From Noviherbaspirillum suwonense (lineage in GTDB: Bacteria; Pseudomonadota; Gammaproteobacteria; Burkholderiales; Burkholderiaceae_D): DNA of 64,000 nucleotides. The DNA lies in the NCBI RefSeq assembly GCF_900182955.1, contig NZ_FXUL01000017.1, forward strand, positions 1 through 64,000. The letters are read 5' to 3'. A program made the translations under genes and the position numbers. Below the pieces are notes generated by a model, which saw only the letters and a program-made list of their open reading frames with translations, made no database searches and had not been told where the DNA came from. This document shows positions 1 to 7,624 of this stretch, piece after piece (position 1 is the stretch's first letter; each line of letters starts with the position of its first letter).

Positions 1-333
1 CTCGAAGGAGATATCGCATGGACCGTGCCAGCCCGCGTGGGCGGTAAAAGCGGCCGAAAACCTGTTATTCCAATATCGAATAGCGGGTTTTGATGTGTTT
101 TGAATAAGGTCTGGCATGCGCTGCTGTCGGTCGCGGGCAGACAGGTTTTCGACAACTGTCTGCGGCGGGGCCGCAAACCTTGTCATGCAGGCAGGGAATG
201 AGCAGGAAAGCGGCGGGCGGGGAGGGCGCGGCCCTGGAAGGTGTCGGGAAATTCCATCAGCCGGGGAAATCGGCCGATGGAAGCGGCGCCGGGCGGCACC
301 TGGTCTGGCAGGGATCCTGCCTTTTGCAGCCGG
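1..333. other. gene-free left edge
   Basis: No coding region is convincing here. The reading frames that cross it are short, Arg/Ala-rich and lack ribosome binding sites, as expected from chance in GC-rich DNA. The stretch lies downstream of the fliK stop, so it should hold the 3' end of the fli transcript, but I see no clear hairpin with a T-run. Confidence 0.5.
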
Positions 334-1617
334 TCAGGCGAAGGTATCGACCACGCCGTCCCGCGCGATCCGCACGACGCCCTGACGTAGTTGCGGCCCG
401 CCGTCGTCGATGGCCGTGCCGTCGCCGCCTTTCATGCGGCTGCCGCCATTGCCGCCGTTCTGTGCGCCGGAGCCGGCGAACTGCTGCTGGCTGCCGGCGC
501 TGACATTGGCCTGCCCCAGCTGGACGCCGGATTCGCCCATCATTTCGCGCAGCCGCGGCAAGGCGTTCTCGAGCGCCTGCCGTACTTCCGGCTGGGCCGA
601 CATGAAATCGACGGTGGCCTGGTTGTTGCTGACGCTGAGCACGACCTGCATCGGGCCGAGGTCCGGCGGGTTCATGGTCAGCGTCGCCGTCTGCTCGCCG
701 CCCTGGGCCATCCAGACGATCTTCTGTCCGAGCGCCTGGTCCCATGCCGGGGTGCCGACCGGCGGCGTGAGCTTCTCGACATGGCCGGCCGGCGCATGCA
801 CCGCCTGCACGGCCGCCTGCAGCGCGGCCAGTGCGGCAGGCGCGGTTTCGGCGGCGGGGAGGTCGGCTTGGGCGATGTTGCGAGCCTGCGCCGCCTGCTG
901 CCCGGCTTCGGTCATCGCCTTGCCGAAGGCAGCCTGCAGGTCGGCCGATGCGGGCGCGTCCTGGGCGGCCGCCTGGCCGGCGGCTGCGGCGTCGTTCCTG
1001 CCGGCGACGGCGCGCAGGTCGACCGGACCCTGGGCGGCGCCGTCCTTGCCGGCCGACTTCGCGGCCAGCGCGGCGTCGGCCACAGCACTGGCTGCCGTGT
1101 CGGCGGCTCGTGCGGCGGACGCGGCTGGCGTCGAATTCATCAGCTGCATCATCAGCGCGGCCTGCGGCGCGCCGGGGATGTCGGCCAGGCTGGCCGCGCT
1201 GTCCTCCGCGGCCTTCTCTTCCGGCTTCGCTTCGCCGGCCTGCGCGGCGGGTGTCGCCGTCGCCGATGCTGCTGCGGCGTCCTGCGGCGCGGCCGCATCC
1301 TCCGGCGCTTCGGCCTTGTCGGTCTTCTCCGCGGCCTTCGCCTTGTCGCCGGCCTGCGGCTTCGCCGCCTGCTGCGGCGCATGCGGGGCGGCGGCCTGCT
1401 GCGGCTTCACGCCCGGCTGCTGCGGTTTCACGCCGGCCTGCGGCTTCGCCGGCGGCTGGAACGCGTTCTGGCGCTGCGCGACTTCCTGCGACAGCGCCTG
1501 CTTGAACGACGCCGGCCGTTCGGCCCGCATCGCATTCGGCGACGGCGCCTTGCTGCCGCTGGACGGATTGAGCGCAGCCAGTGCTGCGAGCGCGTTCTGT
1601 ATGCCTGGTACGTTCAT
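334..1617 (-). CDS. fliK: flagellar hook-length control protein FliK
   Basis: FliK is the secreted molecular ruler that ends hook growth and switches export specificity through FlhB. The 427-residue product has a long Ala/Pro/Gln/Lys-rich N-terminal part (about residues 1-270, with repeated KPQxGVKPQQ-like units). The C-terminal hook domain spans roughly 278-370, with the segment TMNPPDLGPMQVVLSV and a Gln-rich tail. That layout is typical of FliK, where only the C-terminal domain is conserved. It is the last gene of fliFGHIJK, starting 28 bases after the fliJ stop. The ATG at 1617 has an AGGG-type ribosome binding site. A second FliK-like gene lies at 14030-15061. The family assignment is firm; the start is probable. 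Confidence 0.93.
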   Translation of the reverse strand: MNVPGIQNALAALAALNPSSGSKAPSPNAMRAERPASFKQALSQEVAQRQNAFQPPAKPQAGVKPQQPGVKPQQAAAPHAPQQAAKPQAGDKAKAAEKTDKAEAPEDAAAPQDAAAASATATPAAQAGEAKPEEKAAEDSAASLADIPGAPQAALMMQLMNSTPAASAARAADTAASAVADAALAAKSAGKDGAAQGPVDLRAVAGRNDAAAAGQAAAQDAPASADLQAAFGKAMTEAGQQAAQARNIAQADLPAAETAPAALAALQAAVQAVHAPAGHVEKLTPPVGTPAWDQALGQKIVWMAQGGEQTATLTMNPPDLGPMQVVLSVSNNQATVDFMSAQPEVRQALENALPRLREMMGESGVQLGQANVSAGSQQQFAGSGAQNGGNGGSRMKGGDGTAIDDGGPQLRQGVVRIARDGVVDTFA

Positions 1618-1644
1618 GTCGGCCCTGTCGATATCCTGCGTTGT

Positions 1645-2085
1645 CTAGCGTTTGTAGAGCAGCTTGCGGGCTGCCTGTTCGTCGGTCTGCTTCTGATCGC
1701 GCTTGGCGATCTTCTGGTCGGCGGCGGTCCTGGCGCGGGTCGCCAGCGCATCGTAGGAAATGCGCTTGCGCTCCGACTCGCGCCAGGCGCCGCGCTCCTG
1801 CTCGACCCGCCATTCGGCGTCGCGCACCAGCTGCTGCTGGCCGTTGATGGCCTGGTCCAGCTTGTCCATGAAACCCTGGAAATTACGGTAGGCCATCGGC
1901 GTGAAGCCGGTCGCCATGGTGTTCTGGAAGCGCTGCGCGTAGTCGTCGCGATAGCCGGAGAGCAGGTCGAGTTTCTGCTTCGCCTCCTCGACCGCGCGCA
2001 CCGCCCGGCCGAGGCGGACGGCGGCGTCGTCGACTTCGGTCGTCGCCAGTTCGATCAGTGTGTTGAGTGCGGAGATGTCAGCCAT
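1645..2085 (-). CDS. fliJ: flagellar export protein FliJ
   Basis: FliJ is a small, fully coiled-coil stalk protein that couples the FliI ATPase to the export gate and escorts late chaperones. The 146-residue product is almost entirely charged, helix-forming sequence with heptad-like spacing and no signal peptide or membrane segment, and its length matches the family. It starts 29 bases after the fliI stop and precedes fliK, the standard order. FliJ is poorly conserved, so the call rests on length, coiled-coil character and position between fliI and fliK. No strong ribosome binding site precedes the ATG. Confidence 0.9.
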   Translation of the reverse strand: MADISALNTLIELATTEVDDAAVRLGRAVRAVEEAKQKLDLLSGYRDDYAQRFQNTMATGFTPMAYRNFQGFMDKLDQAINGQQQLVRDAEWRVEQERGAWRESERKRISYDALATRARTAADQKIAKRDQKQTDEQAARKLLYKR

Positions 2086-2114
2086 GCGTCATTATCGACG
2101 GCGCCTGCGCGCGC

Positions 2115-3542
2115 CTATCCCGGGAACAGCGTGGCAAGTTGGCCGCAACTCTCGGGCATGGTCGAGCGCTCGTGTATGCCCTGCTGCAGGAAGCGCTCGA
2201 TCTGCGGCTGCAGCGCGATCGCCTCGTCCAGCATCGGGTCACTGCCGGCGCTGTAGGCGCCGACCGCGATCAGGTCGCGGCTGCGCTGGTAGCGCGAGGT
2301 CAGTTGCTTCAGGCGTCGCGCCAGCGCCTGCTGGCCGGGCGTGGTGATGCTGTGCATGACGCGCGAGATCGACTGCTCGATGTCGATGGCCGGATAATGG
2401 CCGGCTTCGGCCAGCGTGCGGTTGAGCACGATGTGGCCGTCGAGGATCGCGCGCGCCGCGTCGGCGATCGGGTCCTGCTGGTCGTCGCCCTCGGTCAGCA
2501 CCGTGTAGAACGCGGTGATCGAGCCGCCGCCCTCGCGGCCGTTGCCGGTGCGCTCGACCAGCGCCGGCAGCTTGGCGAACACCGACGGCGGATAGCCCTT
2601 GGTCGCCGGCGGCTCACCGATGGCCAGCGCGATCTCGCGCTGCGCCATCGCATAGCGGGTCAGCGAGTCCATGATCAGCAGCACGTTCTGGCCCTGGTCG
2701 CGGAAGTGCTCGGCGATCGCCGTGGTGTAGGCGGCGGCCTGCAGCCGCATCAGCGGCGGGTTGTCGGCCGGCGCGGCGACCACCACCGAGCGCTTCAGGC
2801 CGTCTTCGCCCAGGATCTGCTCGATGAATTCCTTGACCTCGCGGCCGCGTTCGCCGATCAGGCCGACCACGATCACGTCGGCGCTGGTATAGCGGGCCAT
2901 CATCCCCAGCAGCATGCTCTTGCCCACGCCGGAACCGGCGAACAGGCCCATGCGCTGGCCGCGGCCGACCGTCAGCAGCGCATTGATCGCGCGCACGCCG
3001 GTGTCGAGCACTTCGGAGATCGGCGCGCGGCCGAGCGGGTTGGCGGCCCGCACCGACAGGGGCGCCGCATGGCTGGCATTGAGCGGGCCAAGCGTGTCGA
3101 GCGGGCGGCCGGCGCCGTCGACCACGCGGCCCAGCAGCTCGGCGCCCACCGGCAGGTGGCGCGTGCGGTCGCTGGGGCGGCGGCGCGGATGGTTGACCGC
3201 GCCGGGGCGGGGCAGGGACTGCACCACTTCCACCGGGAAGACCCGGCTGCCGGGCACCACGCCCTCGACATCGCTTTGCGGCATCAGGAACAGCCGGTCG
3301 TTCTCGAAGCCCACCACTTCGGCTTCGATGCGGGTGCCGTTGGGCAGCGGTATCGTGCAGGCGCTGCCGACGGCCAGCTTCAGGCCGACGGCTTCCATCA
3401 CGAGGCCGGCGACGCGGGTGACGCGGCCCGACACCTGCAGCGGCTCGGCGATGGACAGCAGCTCGCGGCAGTCGCGCAGGTAGGCGCGCCAGCGTTCGCC
3501 GGCCGGTCCCAGTTCGGCATTCATGCCCGCGTTAATCGTCAT
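2115..3542 (-). CDS. fliI: flagellum-specific ATPase FliI
   Basis: FliI is the hexameric F1-beta-like ATPase that energises unloading of chaperone-bound substrates at the flagellar type III export gate. The product is about 475 residues. It shows the Walker A motif GSGVGKS near residue 205, the segment [14 protein letters not shown], and the family signature [19 protein letters not shown]. The ATG at 3542 overlaps the fliH TGA as ATGA, which argues for translational coupling, and an AAGGA sequence lies upstream in fliH. A GTG at 3551 is an alternative start. It sits between fliH and fliJ, as in other betaproteobacterial fli operons. Confidence 0.96.
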   Translation of the reverse strand: MTINAGMNAELGPAGERWRAYLRDCRELLSIAEPLQVSGRVTRVAGLVMEAVGLKLAVGSACTIPLPNGTRIEAEVVGFENDRLFLMPQSDVEGVVPGSRVFPVEVVQSLPRPGAVNHPRRRPSDRTRHLPVGAELLGRVVDGAGRPLDTLGPLNASHAAPLSVRAANPLGRAPISEVLDTGVRAINALLTVGRGQRMGLFAGSGVGKSMLLGMMARYTSADVIVVGLIGERGREVKEFIEQILGEDGLKRSVVVAAPADNPPLMRLQAAAYTTAIAEHFRDQGQNVLLIMDSLTRYAMAQREIALAIGEPPATKGYPPSVFAKLPALVERTGNGREGGGSITAFYTVLTEGDDQQDPIADAARAILDGHIVLNRTLAEAGHYPAIDIEQSISRVMHSITTPGQQALARRLKQLTSRYQRSRDLIAVGAYSAGSDPMLDEAIALQPQIERFLQQGIHERSTMPESCGQLATLFPG

Positions 3543-4201
3543 GCCAGCCACTGTCCTTCCTTGCCCAGCGACGCGGCGATGCGCTGCCAGCGGCTGGAGG
3601 TGGCCGCGTCGATCTGGTTGGTCGCCGTCTCGACGCGGCAGCCGCCGCGTTCCATCGCGGCCTCGTCGAGCACCCGCCAGCCGGCGCCGGCAAGCTCCGC
3701 GCCCATCCGCTCGCGCACCAGCAGCGCATCGTCCGGGTTCAGGAACAGCAGTGCCGGCTGCTGCAGCGTGGGCAGATAGCCGATGGCTTCATTGACGATG
3801 GGCAGCACGCGTTCCGGCTGCACCGCCAGCACGGTCTTGAGCATGGCCTTGGCCAGGTCCAGCGCCAGGTCCAGCAGGTCCTGCGCGACCAGTTCCTTCG
3901 CATGCGCGATCTCGGCGCCGAAGGCCAGGCTCAGCTGCTGCAGCAAGGTATTTTCTTCCAGCGCCTGGGCGCGGCCCTGTTCCATGCCGGTCTGGTAGCC
4001 CTGTGCCAGCCCTTCGGCCAGGCCCTCGCGCCGCGCCTGTTCGCGCGCCGCGGCGATCTGCTCGCGCGCTTCGGCCAGCAGCGCCTCGGTGTCGATCTGC
4101 TGTTGCACACTTTCCTGCGGCGGGGTTTCGACCTCGCCGAACGAGGCCATTTCCCAGCGCTGGTAAGCGGTCTGCCGCTCCTTGGGCACGGTATCAGACA
4201 T
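3539..4201 (-). CDS. fliH: flagellar assembly protein FliH
   Basis: FliH is the negative regulator and stator-like partner of FliI that anchors the ATPase at the base of the export apparatus. The product of about 220 residues has an acidic, Glu/Gln/Ala-rich coiled-coil middle (about residues 40-100, including [20 protein letters not shown]) and a C-terminal domain similar to the V-ATPase E subunit. The chosen ATG at 4201 gives MSDTVPKER and overlaps the end of fliG by eight bases. An in-frame ATG at 4207 is possible. The 3' end overlaps the fliI start by four bases. Confidence 0.92.
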   Translation of the reverse strand: MSDTVPKERQTAYQRWEMASFGEVETPPQESVQQQIDTEALLAEAREQIAAAREQARREGLAEGLAQGYQTGMEQGRAQALEENTLLQQLSLAFGAEIAHAKELVAQDLLDLALDLAKAMLKTVLAVQPERVLPIVNEAIGYLPTLQQPALLFLNPDDALLVRERMGAELAGAGWRVLDEAAMERGGCRVETATNQIDAATSSRWQRIAASLGKEGQWLA

Positions 4202-5189
4202 ATGCATCCTCGCCCTTCGCGCCTAGCTGGATCTGGCCTTCGTCGGCCAGCCGCCGCACCACCTGCAGGATTTCCTTCTGCTGCGCCTCGACCTCGGACA
4301 GCCGGACCGGCCCCTTGGACTCGAGGTCCTCGCGCATCATCTCGGCGGCGCGCTGCGACATGTTCTTGAAGATCTTCTCGCGCATCTCCTCGCTGGTGCC
4401 CTTGAGCGCGACGATCAGCGACTCGGACTGCACCTCGCGCAGGATGACCTGGATGCCGCGGTCGTCGATCTCGAGGATGTTGTCGAACACGAACATCTCG
4501 TCCATGATCTTTTGCGCCATGCCTTCGTCATAGGTGCGCAGGTTGGCCATTACCGAGGTCTCGTTCTCGCCGGACAGGAAGTTGAGGATCTCGGCCGCGG
4601 TGCGGATGCCGCCCATCGGCTTCTTCTTCACGCTCTCGTTCCCCGACAGCAGCTTGGTCAGCACTTCGTTGAGTTCGCGCAGCGCCGCCGGCTGCACGCC
4701 GTCCAGCGTGGCGATGCGCAGCACCACGTCGTTGCGCAGCCGCTCGGTGAAGCGGTCCAGCACCTCGCAGGCATGGTAGCGCTCCAGGTGGACCAGGATG
4801 GTGGCGATGATCTGCGGATGCTCGAAGCGGATCAGGTCGGCCACCGATTCCGAGTCCATCCACTTCAGGCTCTCGATGCCGCTGGCGTCGCGCTGGCCGA
4901 GGATGCGGTTCAGCAGCGACGACGCCTTGTCGTCGCCCAGCGCCTTGGTCAGCACGGTGCGGATGTATTCGTCGGAGTCGAGGCCGATCGAGGTGTTTTC
5001 CTCGGTCTTCTCGATGAAGTTGCCGAGCACCCGCTCCAGTTCGTCGTTCTGCACCGCCTTCATTGCCGACATCGCCGCGCCCAGCTTCTGCACCTCGCGC
5101 GGTCCGAGGTATTTCATCACCTCGGCGGCTTCGTCCTCGCCCAGCGCGAGCATCAGGATCGCGCCTTTCTGTGTGCCTGCGTCACTCAT
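4194..5189 (-). CDS. fliG: flagellar motor switch protein FliG
   Basis: FliG is the C-ring protein that contacts the MotA stator and transmits torque and direction switching. The 331-residue product has the family length. It contains the EHPQ motif (RFEHPQIIATILVHL) in the middle domain and the charged C-terminal torque helix region (FKNMSQRAAEMMREDLES) near residues 280-300. It overlaps fliF by eight bases and fliH by eight bases, so the three genes are tightly coupled. Nothing looks truncated. Confidence 0.97.
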   Translation of the reverse strand: MSDAGTQKGAILMLALGEDEAAEVMKYLGPREVQKLGAAMSAMKAVQNDELERVLGNFIEKTEENTSIGLDSDEYIRTVLTKALGDDKASSLLNRILGQRDASGIESLKWMDSESVADLIRFEHPQIIATILVHLERYHACEVLDRFTERLRNDVVLRIATLDGVQPAALRELNEVLTKLLSGNESVKKKPMGGIRTAAEILNFLSGENETSVMANLRTYDEGMAQKIMDEMFVFDNILEIDDRGIQVILREVQSESLIVALKGTSEEMREKIFKNMSQRAAEMMREDLESKGPVRLSEVEAQQKEILQVVRRLADEGQIQLGAKGEDAYV

Positions 5190-6885
5190 TTCCGTCCACC
5201 CAGTTCTTGACTATGTTCGCCACCATGCGCGGGTCCTGCCTTGCCAGCGCCTTCGCCGCTTCCAGGTTTTCCTGGTAGCTGCGCTGCTTGGGCGGCGGCA
5301 GCTCGCCGCTGCTCAACTGCACTACCGCGCCGTCCTCGTCGGCCTCGTTGCCCAGCGCCGGCGCATTGCCGCCGGCGCCTTCCAGCGCGGCGACAGGGGC
5401 GGGCGGGGGCGGCGCAACCTTCTTCAGCAGCGGCCGCAGCACGCCGAAGAAGAGGTACAGCAGCACCGCCGCCAGCAGCAGGTAACGGCCGCCGTCCTTG
5501 GCCATCGCGATGTATTCGGGATTCTTCCACACCGGCGGCTCGACGTAAGGCGTCTTTTCCGGCGTCACGAACGGGCTGTTGAGCACGTTGAGCGAGTCGC
5601 CGCGCTCCTTGTTGAAGCCCATCGCCTCCTTGATCAGGTCGGTGATCTGGGTCTTCTCGGCGTCGGTCAGCGCGCGCGTCTCGGGCTTGCCGTTCTTGCC
5701 CAGCTCGGTCCGGTAGTTCAGCACCACCGCGACCGACAGCCGGCGCAGGCCGCCCATGGGCTGCTGGGTATAGCGTATGGTCTTGTCGACCTCGTAGTTG
5801 ACCGTGCTGTCCTTGCGCACGTTCGCCGCGGCGGCCGGCGCCGGCGCTGCGGCCGGGGCTGTGCCAGCGGCGGCCGGCTGGCCATTGATCGGCGCGGTCG
5901 CATTGGCCTGCGGCTGGTTGGATACCGCGCCCGGCACGCCGGCCGCGCCGGCGCCGCCCGGGCCGGTGGCCTCGCTGCTCTGCTGGCTGCGGATCGATGC
6001 GGCATCCGGCGAGCCGTTCGGCTTGTAGGTCTCGGCTGCCTGCTCGACCCGCGAGAAATCGACGTCGGCGGTGGCTTCGGCGCGCACGTTGTTGGCGCCG
6101 ACGATGGGCGTGATGATGGACTCGATGCGGCGCGCGATGCCCTGCTGCAGTTCCTGCACATACTTGAGCTGGGTCGCGTCCAGCGTGTTGGCATTGGCCT
6201 GCTTGTCATTGTTCGACAGCAGGTTGCCGTCCTGGTCGACCACGGTGACGTTCTTGGCCGGCAGGTCGGGCACGCTGCTGGCGACCAGGTGGACGATGGC
6301 GCTGACCTGCTGCTGGTCCAGCGTGCGGCCGGGATGCAGGTTCAGCAGCACCGACGCGGTCGGCTTCTGCTGCTCGCGCACGAACACGGTGTTCTTCGGC
6401 ATGGCCAGGTGGACGCGCGCGGTCTGCACCGCGGCGATGGACTGGATGGAACGGGCCATCTCGCCCTCCAGCGCGCGCTGGAAGTTCACCTGTTCGAGGA
6501 ATTGCGAGACGCCCAGCTTCTGGTTCTCCATCAGCTCGAAGCCGACGCCGCCGCCCTTGGGCAGGCCCTGCGCGGCCAGCTTCAGGCGCACGTCGTGGAC
6601 CTGCTCCGCCGGCACCAGGATGGCGACGCCGCCGTCGGCATACTTGTACGGGATGTTAAGTTGCTGCAGCGAGGCGACGATGGCGCCGCCGTCCTTGTCG
6701 GTGAAATTGGAAAACAGCACCTTGTACTCGGGTTTCTGGCTCCACATCCAGACGCCGGCCATGATCGCCATCACCGCCGCCGCGCCGATTGCGGCCAGCA
6801 GCTTCCTGCCGGTCGGGCTTTGCACGAAGCCGCCGATGCCGGCGGGCGCTGGAAGAGGGACGGGACTGGCTTCTATTGCTTGCAT
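5182..6885 (-). CDS. fliF: flagellar MS-ring protein FliF
   Basis: FliF forms the inner-membrane MS ring on which the motor and export gate are built. The 567-residue product has a first membrane segment near residues 30-50 (LLAAIGAAAVMAIMAGVWMW), two periplasmic ring-building domains, an Ala/Pro/Gly-rich insertion near 285-350 and a second membrane segment near 455-475. The C-terminal FliG-binding tail ends DPRMVANIVKNWVDGNE. It is the first gene of the minus-strand operon and is divergent from fliE across about 200 bases that must hold both promoters. A GGAA ribosome binding site precedes the ATG. Confidence 0.97.
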   Translation of the reverse strand: MQAIEASPVPLPAPAGIGGFVQSPTGRKLLAAIGAAAVMAIMAGVWMWSQKPEYKVLFSNFTDKDGGAIVASLQQLNIPYKYADGGVAILVPAEQVHDVRLKLAAQGLPKGGGVGFELMENQKLGVSQFLEQVNFQRALEGEMARSIQSIAAVQTARVHLAMPKNTVFVREQQKPTASVLLNLHPGRTLDQQQVSAIVHLVASSVPDLPAKNVTVVDQDGNLLSNNDKQANANTLDATQLKYVQELQQGIARRIESIITPIVGANNVRAEATADVDFSRVEQAAETYKPNGSPDAASIRSQQSSEATGPGGAGAAGVPGAVSNQPQANATAPINGQPAAAGTAPAAAPAPAAAANVRKDSTVNYEVDKTIRYTQQPMGGLRRLSVAVVLNYRTELGKNGKPETRALTDAEKTQITDLIKEAMGFNKERGDSLNVLNSPFVTPEKTPYVEPPVWKNPEYIAMAKDGGRYLLLAAVLLYLFFGVLRPLLKKVAPPPPAPVAALEGAGGNAPALGNEADEDGAVVQLSSGELPPPKQRSYQENLEAAKALARQDPRMVANIVKNWVDGNE

Positions 6886-7087
6886 GTGATGTTCCGCATC
6901 GGATGGAATACGTAGGCCTGCTCAACGAATATTGCACTGAATCAATTTTTTGACATGGGTGATTGTCGTTCCCCGCGCGAAAATCAATCGGGGGAAAAGA
7001 GCGTGGTTTCCGCCGCTGATCGTCGGGCTTGCCGGCGGCCGCACTGTTAAGGTTGCGTTGTGGAAAAGTCAGCCGGGAGGCCGGAAC

Positions 7088-7438
7088 ATGAATGGAATCG
7101 GGATAGACAGCAGCAGGATAGACGCGATGGTGGCGCAGCTGCGCAACGCGGCGACCCGCGCCGCCGGTTCGGTGGCGCCGCCGAAAGCGGCCGAGGACGT
7201 GGCGCCGTCCAGCAAGGTGGATTTCAGCCAGGCATTGCGCAGCTCGCTGGACCAGGTGAATGGCGCGCAGAAAAAGGCGGAGAGCCTCGGCGAGCGATTT
7301 GCGCTGGGGGACGACAGCGTGAACCTGTCGGATGTGATGATCGCGAGCCAGAAAGCCAGCATCGGCTTCCAGGCCACGGTGCAGGTGAGGAACAAGCTGG
7401 TGTCGGCGTATCACGACATCATGAACATGCAGGTGTAG
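7088..7438 (+). CDS. fliE: flagellar hook-basal body protein FliE
   Basis: FliE joins the MS ring to the proximal rod and is an early export substrate. The 116-residue product has the expected length. The conserved C-terminal half contains VNLSDVMIASQKASIGFQA followed by the helix ending in YHDIMNMQV, typical of the family. The frame is open further upstream, but the ATG at 7088 has a GGGAGG ribosome binding site at 7075-7080 and gives the canonical short N-terminus MNGIGIDSSRIDAM. It is divergent from fliF and has no coding neighbour downstream on its strand. Confidence 0.95.
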   Translation: MNGIGIDSSRIDAMVAQLRNAATRAAGSVAPPKAAEDVAPSSKVDFSQALRSSLDQVNGAQKKAESLGERFALGDDSVNLSDVMIASQKASIGFQATVQVRNKLVSAYHDIMNMQV

Positions 7439-7624
7439 CGGGGCGGGTCGTGGCAGTGTCCGACTGCGCGCATGTCCGGGCTAATAAGGTGCGCCAATCG
7501 CTTCGCGTGGAGATATGTGGCGTCAACCGGATACTTTTACGTAAGCGTTGTAGTTATCTATCCCTCCCTTGTATCGTTAATTTTTCCTAGCCCCGACAGC
7601 TTTTTCATATTTCCCGAAGTAGTC

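Noticed and set aside
391-2256. Long plus-strand frame of 621 codons opposite fliK and fliJ
   Set aside because: Composition is Arg/Gly/Leu-rich and has no domain; it is the GC-driven shadow of the fli genes on the other strand.
2067-3779. Plus-strand frame of 570 codons opposite fliI
   Set aside because: His/Arg/Gln/Ala-rich low-complexity product, typical for the antisense frame of a GC-rich ATPase gene.
4798-6915. Plus-strand frame of 705 codons opposite fliG and fliF
   Set aside because: The opposing genes are certain and the product has no protein-like pattern.
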